From Anaeramoeba ignava (lineage: Eukaryota; Metamonada; Anaeramoebidae), in contig JAPDFW010000063.1 of the NCBI GenBank assembly GCA_028826165.1, positions 1,302,001 through 1,366,000 on the forward strand: 64,000 nucleotides of DNA. The letters run 5' to 3'. Made by a program: the position numbers and the translations under genes. Shown here piece after piece: positions 1 through 11,742 of the stretch. Under the pieces are notes generated by a model. It saw only the letters and a program-made list of their open reading frames with translations. It was not told the DNA's origin and made no database searches. How positions within the stretch are numbered: the first letter of the stretch is position 1; each line of letters opens with the position of its first letter.

Positions 1-2
1 AC

Positions 3-578
3 CCAGATCAAAACAAACAAAACTATGAGGAATATTTAGAAAACATAGTGACTGATTATGATATTTATAAAAAGACTTATAGATTTATTCCAAATCAAAA
101 AGAAAAATTTGATTCAGAATATGAATCTGAAATGGCAAAAAAATACGATGCTAAATTATTTAAGGAATTTGGAATAGTTGATTTGCAGTTTTATAAACAG
201 GGTAAAATGGGTACTCGTTGGAGAATAGAGAGAGAGGTTATCCAAGGCAAAGGAGAAACTATCTGTGGTGAAGCAAAATGTTTAGAAACATTAAATTTAC
301 AAACTTTGGAGATTAATTTTAATTACTTTGAAAATGGAAAAATTCAAAATGCTCTCGTGAAAATTAGGCTTTGTCCTAAATGTTTAAAGAAACTAAATGT
401 TTGTAAGCAAATTTCTGCTGAAGGAATTGATAAAAAATTGGAGAAAAAGAAAAAGAAAAAGAAAAAGAAAAAAAGAAAATCAAATAAAGAAAAAGAAAAA
501 AAGAAGAATAAAAAAAAGAAGAATAAGAAAAGGAATAAGAATAAGAATAAGAATAATTCGAATAACCAAAAAATATGA
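3..578 (+). CDS. FRA10AC1: FRA10AC1-like protein, 5'-truncated
   Basis: The frame is open from the left window edge, so the start codon lies outside. The visible product matches the FRA10AC1 family (a nuclear protein linked to the spliceosome in other eukaryotes). It has a DYDIYKKTYRFI segment, KLFKEFGIVDL, the family signature GTRWRIEREVIQGKGE, and two CxxC-like pairs (CGEAKC and CPKC) separated by a segment ending NALVKIRLC. The C-terminal third is an almost pure Lys stretch that grades into Asn/Lys. The polylysine tail is longer than I would expect for the family and lies in an A-rich repeat that may vary in length. No intron is needed in the visible part. The gene is convergent with the NudE gene, leaving about 115 bp between the two stops. 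The family call is firm; the molecular role is only inferred from relatives. Confidence 0.85.
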   Translation, partial: PDQNKQNYEEYLENIVTDYDIYKKTYRFIPNQKEKFDSEYESEMAKKYDAKLFKEFGIVDLQFYKQGKMGTRWRIEREVIQGKGETICGEAKCLETLNLQTLEINFNYFENGKIQNALVKIRLCPKCLKKLNVCKQISAEGIDKKLEKKKKKKKKKKRKSNKEKEKKKNKKKKNKKRNKNKNKNNSNNQKI

Positions 579-694
579 TTATTTTTTAAATCATTTTGTT
601 TTGTTAATGAAAAAAAGTTAAAATCAAAAATTTTATTCTTTTTTTTGTGTTTTTTTTTTATTAATTTTCTTGATTAAATCTGAAAGATATTTAA

Positions 695-3600
695 TCAGTT
701 CTTAATATCAGGTTTATTAATAAATTTTTGGATTATTTCTGATTTATTTTGAATATCCTAATTTTTATTAAAATTAAAATCAAAATTAAAATCAAAATTA
801 AAATCTAAATTAAAAATTAAAATTAAAATTAAAATCAAAATTAAAATTAAAATTAAAATTAAATATAAAATTAAAATTAAAATTAAAATTAAAATTAAAA
901 TTAAAATTAAATTTAAAATTAAAATCAAAAATTAAAATTAAAAATATAAATTACTTTAACTAAATTTAATATAGTTTCAATTAAATCTGAAGGTGATTGA
1001 TTTGAACGTGATTTCAAATCACGAAGTTTTTCATCTTTAGAAATTCCAAGAATTTCTGTTTTGCTTTTTTTTGGTGGAATAACATTTTTATAAGATCCAA
1101 CACTTTTTGAACGAGCTGCTTTGAATGAAAAGGGAGTTTCTTGTTCATCTTCAGGAAATTGAATATCAGTTTGTTTTTCTTTTTTCTCAGTTTCATCAAA
1201 TATTATTTGTGTTTTTAATCGACTTTGTATTGAACTTTTTTTTAAATTATTTTCTATTCCTTTTTTTATATCTTGTTTAATTTGGCTTGGTAAACTAATT
1301 CTTTTTCTTCTTGGTTTTTTTTCTTTTTTATTCCTTGATTCTATTTCTGCTCGTAATTCTTTTTTTTTTTAAAAGAATTTATATTTTTAAATATTTATAT
1401 TTTGGAATATTTATATTTTGGATATATTTATATTTTTAAATATTTATATTTTGGATATATTTATATTTTGAAATATTTATATTAAATATTTATATTGAAT
1501 ATTTATATTTTGAAATATTTATATTTTGGATATATATTTTGAAATATTTATATTTTTAAATATTTATTTTTAAATATTTATATTTTGGAATATTTATATA
1601 TGGAATATTTATATGGAATATTTATATTGAATATTTATATTTTTGGATATATTTATATTTGGAATATTTATATTTAATTTGAATATTTATATTTTGAAAT
1701 ATTTATATTTTGGATATATTTATATTTTTGGATATATTTATATTTTTGGAATATTTATATTTTGAAATATTTATATTAAATATTTATATTGAATATTTAT
1801 ATTTTGGAATATTTATATTTTGGAATATTTATATTTTTAAATATTTATATTTGAAATATTTATATTAAATATTTATATTTTGAAATATTTATTTTTAAAT
1901 ATTTATATTTTGATATATTTATATTTTTGGAATATTTATATTTTGGAATATTTATATTTTTGAATATATTTATATTGAATATTTATATTTTGAAATATTT
2001 ATATATTGAAATATTTATATATTGAATATTTATATTTTAAAATATATTTCGGATATATTTATATTAAATATTTATGTTAAATATTTATATTTTGGAATAT
2101 TTATATTTATATTGAATATTTATATTTTGAATATATTTATATTTATATTAAATATTTATATTAAATATTTATATTAAATATTTATATTTTTGAAATATTT
2201 ATATTTTTGAAATATTTATATTTTGAATATTTATATTTTGGAATATTTATATTTTGGATATATTTATATTAAATATTTATATTGAAATATTTATATTTTG
2301 AATATTTATATTTTGGAATATTTATATTTTAAATTTATATTTTGGAATATTTATATTGAATATTTATATTTTGAATATTTATATATTGAAATATTTATAT
2401 ATTGAAATATTTATATATTGAAATATTTATATTTTGGAATATTTATATTTTGAAATATTTATATGAATTATTTATATTTTGAATATTTATATTTTGGAAT
2501 ATTTATATATTAAATATTTATATTTTTGGAATATTTATATTAAATATTTATATTTTGAAATATATTTTAAAATATTTATATTTCGGAATATTTATATTTT
2601 GGAATATTTATATTTTGGAATATTTATATTTTGGATATATTTATATTTCGGAATATTTATATTTTGGAATATTTATATTTTGAATATTTATATTTTTGGA
2701 ATATTTATATTTTGAAATATTTATATTAAATATTTATATTTTGAATATTTATATTTTTATATATTTATATTTTTGGAATATTTATATTTATATTGAATAT
2801 TTATATTTTGAATATATTTATATTTATATTAAATATTTATATTAAATATTTATATTTTTATATATTTATATTTTTGGAATATTTATATTTATATTGAATA
2901 TTTATATTTTGAATATATTTATATTTATATTAAATATTTATATTAAATATTTATATTAAATATTTATATTTTTGAAATATTTATATTATATATTTATATT
3001 TCGGATATATTTATATTATATATTTATATTTCGGATATATTTATATTTTGATATATTTATATTTTTGAAATATTTATATTTTGAAATATTTATATTTTGG
3101 ATATATTTATATTAAATATTTATATTTTTGGAATATTTATATTGAATATTTATATTTATATTAATTATTTATATTTTGGAATATTTATATTTTGGATATA
3201 TTTATATTTTGGATATATTTATATTTTGAAATATTTATATATGAAATATTTATATTGAATATTTATATTTTGGATATATTTATATTTGGAATATATTTAT
3301 ATTTTTGGGATATTTATATTTTTGGGATATTTATATTTTTGGAATATTTATATTAAATATTTATATTTTGGAATATTTATATTGAATATTTTATATTTTG
3401 AAATATTTATATTTTGGAATATTTATATTTTGAATATTTATATATGGAATATTTATATTTTGGAATATTTATATTTTGGATATATTTATATTTATATTAA
3501 ATATTTATATTGAATATATATATTTTAAATATTTATATTTTGAAATATTTATATTTAATTTCTTTAATTTCTTTAATTTCTTTATTTTCTTTAATTTCTT

Positions 3601-4346
3601 TAATTTCTTTTAAATATTGGAATTACCCTTCACTTGTTGTTTAAGTCTCTCTATTTTTTCTTGTGAACTATTCTTTCCCATTTCAAGTTCTGTTTGTAGA
3701 AGAATTTGTTCTTCAACTGCTTTATTTAATTTATCTGCTAACATTTCATTTGTCATCATCAATTCTCTTTAATTCATTGAAAAAATCAAAATCAAAAAAA
3801 AAAAAAAGTAAATAAATATAAAGAATAAATTTTAATCAATTGATTCTTCTTCTTCTTCTTCTTCTTTTTTAAAAACCTTTGTTTTCTTTCAAAATCATCA
3901 TTAACTTGTTCAAGTTCTCTTTTTCTTTTTTCAGTTTTATAATTCAATTTCATTAAAGTTTCCTTTTCATTTTCTAACTTTTCAATATAACCAGCATTTT
4001 CTTGAAATATTTGAGTTGTTTGATTCTAAATATAAATTTAATTAATAAATGATCCAAAAATAATGAAGAAAAAATATTTATTCGGAATTTTTTTCCAACA
4101 CAAAATTTGATTGTTTTTTACTTTATATCTTTCAAATTGATCTGATAATATTGAATAATCATTTTCTAATTCGTGATTTTTTTTTTCTAATTCATTATTT
4201 TGTTGTTCAAGTTCGGCTTCTAATTCAAGTGAACTTTCTTGATATTCATTAAAATTTTCTTGAAGATTTTGAAATTCTTTAAATATTTTATAATAAAGTT
4301 GCTTCCAATATTCAAAAGATTGAGATGATTCATTTGGTTCTTCCAT
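695..4346 (-). CDS. NDEL1: NudE/NDEL1-like dynein regulator, five exons
   Basis: NudE proteins bind LIS1 and cytoplasmic dynein and act in nuclear and centrosome positioning. My model is complement(join(695..757, 961..1358, 3627..3766, 3877..4025, 4122..4346)), 975 nt or 324 aa, close to animal NDEL1. Every junction is GT-AG and the phases add up. Exon 1 gives the family N-terminus (EYWKQLYYKIFKEFQNLQE, then EYQESSLELEAELE). Exon 3 gives the second coiled-coil signature (LADKLNKAVEEQILLQTELE). Exon 4 is basic and serine-rich; exon 5 is a short tail ending KPDIKN. The first two-thirds is predicted coiled coil with heptad Leu/Glu. Intron 3 is about 2.27 kb of AT tandem repeat, while the others are 96 to 203 nt. 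It is divergent from the FAD synthase gene. Exons 1 to 4 are firm; exon 5 is the weakest call. Confidence 0.85.
765..955. repeat. AAAATT hexamer tract in NudE intron 4
   Basis: Near-perfect tandem of AAAATT with scattered AAAATC variants, about 30 units. It lies between NudE exons 5 and 4 and makes up nearly the whole intron. No gene is seen in it. Confidence 0.9.
1372..3602. repeat. Degenerate ATATTTATATTTTGG satellite filling NudE intron 3
   Basis: About 2.2 kb built from ATATTTATA blocks joined by TTTTGGA, TTTTGAA, TTAA or TTGA linkers, giving a period of roughly 12 to 17 bp. Short frames rich in Tyr, Ile and Phe run through it on the plus strand but are repeat translations without homology. 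On the transcribed (minus) strand the repeat is almost free of AG, so it offers few false 3' splice sites. Confidence 0.9.
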
Positions 4347-4495
4347 ATTAAAAACAAAATTTAATAAAATTTAATAAAATGAAAATTAAGTTAAATTTTA
4401 ATTAAAAAAAAAAAATGAAAATCAAAATTAAAAAAAAAAATTTTTTAAAAAAAAAAAAAAAAATAAAAAATCCAATTCATTTTTTTTTTTCGTAA
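4347..4495. promoter_or_regulatory. Divergent intergenic promoter region
   Basis: This is the 149-bp gap between the start codons of NudE (leftward) and the FAD synthase (rightward), so it must hold both promoters and 5' leaders. It is almost only A and T, with long A-runs and a T-run just before the FAD synthase ATG. No specific element stands out. Confidence 0.5.
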
Positions 4496-5155
4496 ATGCT
4501 ATCTAATAAATCATTACAAAACAAAATTGAAGAATCAGTGAATATTATTGAGACAGCATTAAAAAAATATGGAGAAAATAAACTAGCGATAAGTTTCAAT
4601 GGAGGAAAAGATTCAACAGTATTAATGGAAATAATAAACTGGATAGCAAACAAGAAAATCAAAACAAAAGTGAATTTAGATCCAGATCAACTAATTGTTT
4701 TCAATACAAAAAACAAAGATGATTTTGAAGAAATAAAAGATTTTATAAAAAAATCACTATTTCGTTACAACATCAAAACATATCAAGAATACAACACAAA
4801 TTTAAAGACAGGATTAAAAACAATGCTTGAAAAAAACAAAACGGTCGAAGCAATTTTTGCTGGAATGAGAAAAACGGATAAACCAGGAATAAATGGATCA
4901 GACTATTTTCTTCCTTCTGATCCTGGTTGGCCAAAAGTTATCCGTGTTTCGCCAATTCTGAACTGGGAATATAAGGATGTCTGGGATTTTCTTCTTGAAA
5001 ATAACGTCCCTTTTTGTAAATTATATTCTTATGGTTATACTAGTATTGGTTCAAAAAATAATACTCAAAAAAATCCTTTCTTGAAGGTCAATAACTATTA
5101 TCGTCCTGCTTGGGAGCTTTCTGACCCCTCAAAAGAAAGAGCCGGTCGCAAATAA
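4496..5155 (+). CDS. FAD synthase (FMN adenylyltransferase), PAPS-reductase type
   Basis: The single exon encodes 219 aa. The product belongs to the PAPS-reductase-like FAD synthases (yeast Fad1, C-terminal half of human FLAD1), which transfer AMP from ATP to FMN. Visible signatures are the pyrophosphate-binding loop FNGGKDSTVLM near residue 34, the FAGMRKTDKPG motif near residue 120, PILNWEYKDVWDFL near 160, and GYTSIGSKNNTQKNP near 180. It ends ERAGRK, typical of this short, cytosolic type. There is no molybdopterin-binding domain, so it resembles the fungal single-domain enzyme rather than the animal fusion. The start codon is the first ATG after the AT-rich leader and gives the expected length. 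The upstream gap is shared with NudE. Confidence 0.92.
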   Translation: MLSNKSLQNKIEESVNIIETALKKYGENKLAISFNGGKDSTVLMEIINWIANKKIKTKVNLDPDQLIVFNTKNKDDFEEIKDFIKKSLFRYNIKTYQEYNTNLKTGLKTMLEKNKTVEAIFAGMRKTDKPGINGSDYFLPSDPGWPKVIRVSPILNWEYKDVWDFLLENNVPFCKLYSYGYTSIGSKNNTQKNPFLKVNNYYRPAWELSDPSKERAGRK

Positions 5156-5214
5156 TTCCCTCCTTTTATTCCCTCTTTTAGATTCTTTTTTTTTTCTTAA
5201 TTCCAAAAATTCTC

Positions 5215-6390
5215 CAAACAAATTTATTTTAAATATAAATTCATTTATAAATTTAAATCAAAATATCAATTTAAATATCAATTTAAATATCAATTCAAAT
5301 ATAAATTCAAATATCAATTTTAAATATAAATTTAATTATCAATTTAATTACCAATTTAAATATCAATTTAAATATCAAATTCAAATATAAATTCAAATAT
5401 AAATATTAAATATCAATTTAAATATCAATTTAAATATCAATTTAAATATCAATTTAAATATCAATTCAATTTAAATATTAATTCAAATATAAATTTAAAT
5501 ATAAATTTAAATATCAATTTAAATCAAAATATAAATTTAAATCAAAAATATAAATTTAATTATAAATTTAAATATCAATTCAAATATCAATTCAATTTAA
5601 ATATAAATTTAAATATAAATTTAAATATCAATTCAAATATCAATTCAATTATCAATTCAAATATTAATTTAAATATTAATTTAATTATCAATTTAATTAT
5701 CAATTTAAATATCAATTCAAATATAAATTTAATTATTAATTCAAATATAAATTTAAATATCAATTTAAATATCAATTCAAATATCAATTCAAATATCAAT
5801 TTAAATATTAAATTTAATTATAAATTCAAATATTAAATTCAAATATAAATTCAAATATAAATTTAATTATCGATTTAAATATCAATTTAAAATATCAAAT
5901 TCAAAATATCAATTCAAATATTAAATTTAAATATCAATTCAAATACTAAATTTAAATATAAATTCAAATACTAAATTTAAATATAAATTCAAATATCAAT
6001 TTAAATATAAATTTAAATATCAAATTAAATATTTAAAATATAAAATTTTAAATATCAATTTTCAAATATCAAATTTAAATATAAATTCAAATATCAATTT
6101 AAATATTAATTTAATTCAAATATCAATTTAAATATAAATTTAAATATAAATTCAAATATCAATTTAATTATCAATTTAAATATCAATTTAAATATAAATT
6201 TAAATATCAATTTAAATATCAATTTAAATATTAATTTAAATATCAATTTAAATATTAATTTAAATATAAATTTAATTATTAAATTTAAATATCAATTTAA
6301 TTATAAATTTAAATATCAATTTAAATATCAATTTAAATATCAATTTCAAATATAAATTTAAATATCAATTTAAATATCAATTTAAACAAT
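5215..6390. repeat. AAATATCAATTT 12-bp minisatellite
   Basis: About 1.2 kb of a 12-bp unit alternating AAATATCAATTT, AAATATAAATTT, AATTATCAATTT and similar variants. It fills the gap between the FAD synthase and the ankyrin palmitoyltransferase. Frames through it code Leu/Ile/Phe/Lys repeats and are not taken as genes. Confidence 0.9.
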
Positions 6391-6571
6391 TTGTTTGTTT
6401 TCTTTCTTTTTCTTCTTTGTTTTTCTTTTCTTTTCTTTTTTTCTTCCTTTCTTTCTTTCTTTCCTTTTTGATTTGATTTGGATTGAGTTGAATTCCTCAA
6501 AATTTAATTAAATAAAAATAAAAAAACTTTAATTTTTTTTTCATTTTTTTTTTCATTTTTTTTTTAAATAA

Positions 6572-9500
6572 ATGGAAAAATCTCTTCATAAATTTTCAAG
6601 TATTGGTAATTTCCAAATGGTTAAAGATTTAATTGATAATGGGGCTGATGTAAATGAATTAGATTCAAATGGTTTGTTTTATTTTATTTTTTTTTTTGAT
6701 CCAAATTCAACAAACCAATTTTATAAATAAATTTTTATCGATTTTCCAAATAATTTTATAAATGAATTTTATAATTAATTTTATAAATAATTTTATTAAT
6801 AATTTTATATTTAATTTTATATTTAATTTTATAATTAATTTTATAAATAATTTTTATAATTAATTTTTAATTATTTTAAATAATTTTTATAAATAATTTT
6901 ATAAATAATTTTTATAAATAATTTTATAATTAAATTTAAATTAATTTTATAATTAATTTTATAAATTTTAAAAATAATTTTAAATATAAATTTAAATATC
7001 AATTTAATTAAATAATTTTAATAATAATTTTAAATATTAATTTAAATAATTTTAAAAATAATTTAATAAATAATTTTATATTTAATTTTATAAATAATTT
7101 AATAAATAATTTATAAATAACTTTTATAAATAATTTTATAAATAATTTTATAAATAATTTTTATAATTAATTTTATAAATAATTTCTTTATAATTAATTT
7201 TTATAAATAATTTTCTTTTCTTTTTCTTCCTTTAATTTTATATTTTATTTTTCTTTCCTTTTGATTTGATTTTATAAAATAATTTTTAAATTTTTAAAAT
7301 TTAATTTTAAATAAAAATAAAAATTTTTAATTTTTTCATTTTTAATTTTATAAAAATATAATTTTATAAATAATTTTAAGTATTTTTATTTCCAAATTTT
7401 TAAAGATTAATTTTATAATTAAATTTTATAATTAAGATCCAAATAATTTGTTTTTATTTTATTTTTATAAATCCAAATTCAACAAATTAATTTTTAAATA
7501 AATTTTTATCCGATTTTCCAAATAATTTTATAAATAATTTTATATTTAATTTTATAAATAATTTTATAAATAATTTAATAAATAATTTTATAATTAATTT
7601 TATAATTAAATTTATAAATAATTTTATAAATAATTTAATAAATAATTTAATAAATAATTTTATTATTAATTTTATAAATAATTTTATAAATAATTTTATA
7701 AATAATTTTATAAATAATTTTATATTTAATTTTATAAATAATTTTATATTTAATTTTATTAATAATTTATAAATCAAAAAAGGATTTAGTCCACTTTTTT
7801 ATACTTCCAATAACAACTCATTTGAAATTGCACAATATTTAATTAATAATGGAGCTCAAGTAGAAATTTATTCAGGAGATCTTGGACAATCACCTTTACA
7901 TTGGGCTTGTATTATGGGAGCACTTGAAGTTGCTTATATTTTAATTGAAAATGGAGCTGATATTAAAAAAGTGTGCAAAAAATTTATTATTATTGTTATT
8001 ATTAATTCAAAAATGAAATGTATTTTAATTTTATATATAAAATTAATAGAAAGATGGTCAAGGATATACAGCTCTTCATCTTGCTGTTCAACATGGACAA
8101 ATTTTAATAGCACATTTATTACTTTCTAAAGGTGTACCAATTGATATAAAAGATTCATCTAATCATTCACGTAAATATTATTTGAATATTTATTTTGGAA
8201 TATTTATTTTTGAATATTTATTTAAATATTATTTTAAATATTTATTTTGAATATTATTTTGAATATTTTAAATATTATTTTGGAATATTTATTTGAATAT
8301 TTATTGGAATATTTATTTGAATATTTTAAATATTATTTGAATATTTATTTGAATATTTTAAATATTTATTTTATTATTTATTTAAATATTTATTTTGAAT
8401 ATTATTTTAAATAGCATTGCATTGGACAATTTTTAAATCACATGACAAAACTTCATATTATTTAATTAGTCGAGGTGCTAATTTGAATCTTCAAGATATA
8501 AATGGAAATACTCCACTTCATTGGGCAGTTTATACCAAAAATACTAAAATGATTCAACTATTAATGGATAAAGAAGTTAATTTAGAATTAAAAAATTCAG
8601 AAGGAAAATTAGCAATTCAAGCAGCAGAAGATCTTCCTGAAAGGAATACTATAAATTTTATTCGCAAAATTCAAATTGAAAAAGACATACTATCAAAAAA
8701 AATATTAGGAATGTCTCACAAAAAATTTTTTGCTATTCTTCCTTTTTTGGTTGAATTGATTATATTTCTTGTTAATTCCTATTTAAAGTTTAGTAGTGGT
8801 GCTGCTATTTCATTTATCATTTTTTGGATTTTAAAAAAATGGATTCAAAATTATCCGAAATTTGAACCAAATCCTATTCCTTTTGGGATAGCACTTTCAG
8901 CTTATGCATTTATTAATATAACATATTTATTGAAGTTGAGAAATTATATCCTTTTGAAAATTATTCAAAATATTCAAATTATTTAAAATATTTAAAATAT
9001 TCAAAATATTCAAATTATTTAAATTTATTCAAATTATTTCAAAATATTCAAAATATTCAAAATATTTAAAATATTCAAAATATTCAAAATATTCAATTTA
9101 TTCAAAATATTTAAATTAAATTTATTCAAAATATTTAATTTATTCAAAATATTTAAATTATTCAATATATTCAAAATATTTAATTTATTCAAAATATTCA
9201 ATTTATTTAATTTATTCAAAATATTCAATTTATTCAATTTATTCAATTTATTCAAAATATTCAAAATATTCAAAATATTCAAAATATTTAAAATATTTAA
9301 AATATTCAATTTATTCAAAATATTCAATTTATTTAATTTATTCAAATTATTCAAAATATTTAAAATATTCAAATTATTCAATTTATTTAATTTATTCAAA
9401 ATATTTAATTTATTCAAAATATTTTAAATTATTATTTAAAATATTCAATTTATTCAATTTAAAATTTATTCAAAATATTTAAAATATTCAAAATATTTAA

Positions 9501-11142
9501 AAATATTTAATTTATTCAAAAATATTCAAAATATTCAATTTATTTAAAAATATTCAAAATATTCAAAATATTCAAAAATATTTAAAATATTCAAAATATT
9601 CAAAATATTCAAATTATTCAAAAATATTCAATTTATTTAATTTATTCAATTTATTCAAAAATATTCAAATTATTTAAAATATTCAATTTATTTAATTTAT
9701 TCAAAATATTTAATTTATTCAAAATATTCAAAATATTCAATTTATTCAATTTATTCAAAATATTCAAAATTATTCAAAATATTCAATTTATTTAATTTAT
9801 TCAAAATATTTAAAATATTTAAAATATTTAAAATATTTAATTTATTCAAAATATTCAAAATATTCAATTTATTTAAAATATTTAATTTATTCAAAATATT
9901 CAAAATATTTAAAATATTCAAAATATTTAATTATTCAAAATATTCAATTTATTTAATTTATTCAATTTATTCAAAATATTCAAAATATTCAAAATATTCA
10001 AAATATTCAAAATATTCAAAATATTCAAAATATTCAAAATATTCAAAATATTTAAAATATTCAATTTATTCAATTTATTCAAAATATTCAATTTATTCAA
10101 TTTATTCAAAATATTCAAAATATTCAAAATATTCAAAATATTCAAAATATTCAAAATATTCAATTTATTCAAAATATTTAAAATATTTAAAATATTCAAA
10201 ATATTCAATTTATTCAAAATATTCAAAATATTCAATTTATTCAAAATATTTAAAAATTAAATGTGTTTCTTTGATAATAATCTAATACATCTCCCAATTT
10301 TTTCATCAAGATCTATCATCACTTTCGTTATTTTTGATATTCTTTGTTTAGTGCTTTTCATTAGGCTTATAACAAAAGATCCAGGAAAAATAAAAGATCC
10401 ACCATTAGACATTCAAAAAAGACTCCAAGAATACATATCTGATCCAAAAACAAAACGAAAGCTTTTGCAATCATCTTTTTGTCCATTTTGTGCAATTGAA
10501 ATGCCATTAAGATCACATCACGAACGCAATTCAAATCGATGCATTGCACATTTTGATCACTATTGTATTTGGGTATTAAACGCTGTTGGAGAAGATAATT
10601 ATCACGCTTTCATTGGTTTCACTTTTGTTTATCCATCAATTCTAATATCTTTTGTCAATTTGATTTTTCAAGCACTTTTTGCCGAGCCAACTTTAACGGA
10701 TTTTCATAAGTTCTCAATTTTTCAAATTATTCGAAATATTTATGCAAATCAAACTTTTCTTTTTCTTAATATTTTGCAATCAATTCCGCTGATACTTTGG
10801 GGATTTGCTCTTTTTATTCAATATGCTTATTTGATTGCAATTAATTCAACTTCTTATGAAAAACTTGCAAGAACGGAAATGGGTTATTTTTGGGAAACTG
10901 GTTCATTCCATAATCCTTTTAAATTCAAAAATCCAATTCTTAATTATCTTCAATTTTTCAAATTGAAAAAAGTTGTTGATTGGAGAAAAGTTTATACAAT
11001 TCAAGAATATAATTCAATAATAAAAAGATCTGAAAAAGCTCAAAGAAAAATTATTTCAATTCCAAATGATTCCAAAAATGAAGTTCTATTAGATAATGAT
11101 AATAATAACAATAATAATAATTCTAAACAAAAAAACCAATAA
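6572..11142 (+). CDS. Ankyrin-repeat DHYC palmitoyltransferase (Akr1/ZDHHC17-like)
   Basis: Protein S-acyltransferase of the ankyrin class, a membrane enzyme of the Golgi/endosome system in relatives. The model is join(6572..6671, 7783..7970, 8050..8170, 8415..8934, 10311..11142), 586 aa, all GT-AG with matching phases. Exons 1 to 4 encode five or six ankyrin repeats (SPLHWACIMGALEVAYILI, GYTALHLAVQHGQ, TPLHWAVY). These are followed by membrane segments, a TKDPG motif, the cysteine-rich domain, two more membrane segments and an Asn-rich tail. The catalytic motif reads FDHYCIWVLNAVG: DHYC rather than DHHC, as in yeast Akr1. Several zinc-ligand cysteines of the canonical domain are replaced. 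Introns 1 and 4 are over 1 kb of AT repeat. The family call is strong; activity is inferred. Confidence 0.9.
6735..7775. repeat. TTTTATAAATAA 12-bp repeat in intron 1 of the acyltransferase gene
   Basis: About 1 kb of 12-bp variants (TTTTATAAATAA, TTTTATAATTAA, TTTTATATTTAA) fills the first intron. A partial echo of exon 1 and of its upstream sequence occurs around 7205-7475, with words such as TTCTTTTTCTTCCTTTAA and CCAAATTTTTAAAGAT degraded into repeat, suggesting an older local duplication. Confidence 0.85.
8171..8414. repeat. ATTTATTTGAAT repeat in intron 3 of the acyltransferase gene
   Basis: Short intron made of ATTTATTTTGAAT, ATTTAAATATT and related units. It contains nothing else recognisable. 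Confidence 0.8.
8940..10258. repeat. TTCAAAATA 9-bp repeat in intron 4 of the acyltransferase gene
   Basis: About 1.3 kb of 9-bp units TTCAAAATA, TTCAATTTA and TTTAAAATA. Minus-strand frames give long Asn/Ile/Leu repeat peptides that are artefacts of the repeat. The tract has no AG on the transcribed strand until the acceptor at 10309-10310. Confidence 0.9.
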
Positions 11143-11204
11143 AAATCTTTTTTTTTTTAAAAGAAAAAATAAACACAAAAATTAAAAGAAATTTTGAGAA
11201 ACAT

Positions 11205-11738
11205 TCCAAATTTTAATTTTGATTTAAATTTTAATTTTGATTTCAATTTTAATTTTTTTAATTTAAATTTTAATTTTAATTTTAATTTTAATTTTAATTT
11301 TAATTTTAATTTTAATTTTAATTTTAATTTTAATTTTAATTTTAATTTTAATTTTAATTTTTAAATTTTAATTTTATTTTTAATTTTAATTTTAATTTTA
11401 ATTTTAATTTTGATTTTAATTTTAATTTTAATTTTAATTTTAATTTTAATTTTAATTTTAATTTTAATTTTAATTTTAATTTTAATTTTAATTTTAATTT
11501 TAATTTTGATTTTAATTTTAATTTTGATTTTAATTTTAATTTTAATTTTAATTTAAATTTTAATTTTTAATTTAAATTTTAATTTTGATTTTAATTTTAA
11601 TTTTAATTTTTAATTTTAATTTTAATTTTAATTTTAATTTTAATTTTAATTTTAATTTTAATTTTAATTTTGATTTTGATTTTGATTTTAATTTTAATTT
11701 TAATTTTAATTTTAATTTTGATTTTTAATTTAGATTTT
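11205..11738. repeat. TTTTAA hexamer tract between convergent genes
   Basis: About 0.5 kb of TTTTAA with TTTTGA variants separates the acyltransferase stop from the DENN protein 1 stop. No gene is seen. It is the same hexamer family as the MAF1 intron tract. Confidence 0.9.
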
Positions 11739-11742
11739 AATT

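Noticed and set aside
2479-3513. Open frames rich in Tyr, Ile and Phe on the plus strand
   Set aside because: They run through the tandem repeat of NudE intron 3 and change only with the repeat unit; no start context or homology.
8940-10258. Minus-strand frames of Asn-Ile-Leu repeats, over 100 codons each
   Set aside because: Pure translation of a 9-bp repeat inside an intron of a plus-strand gene.
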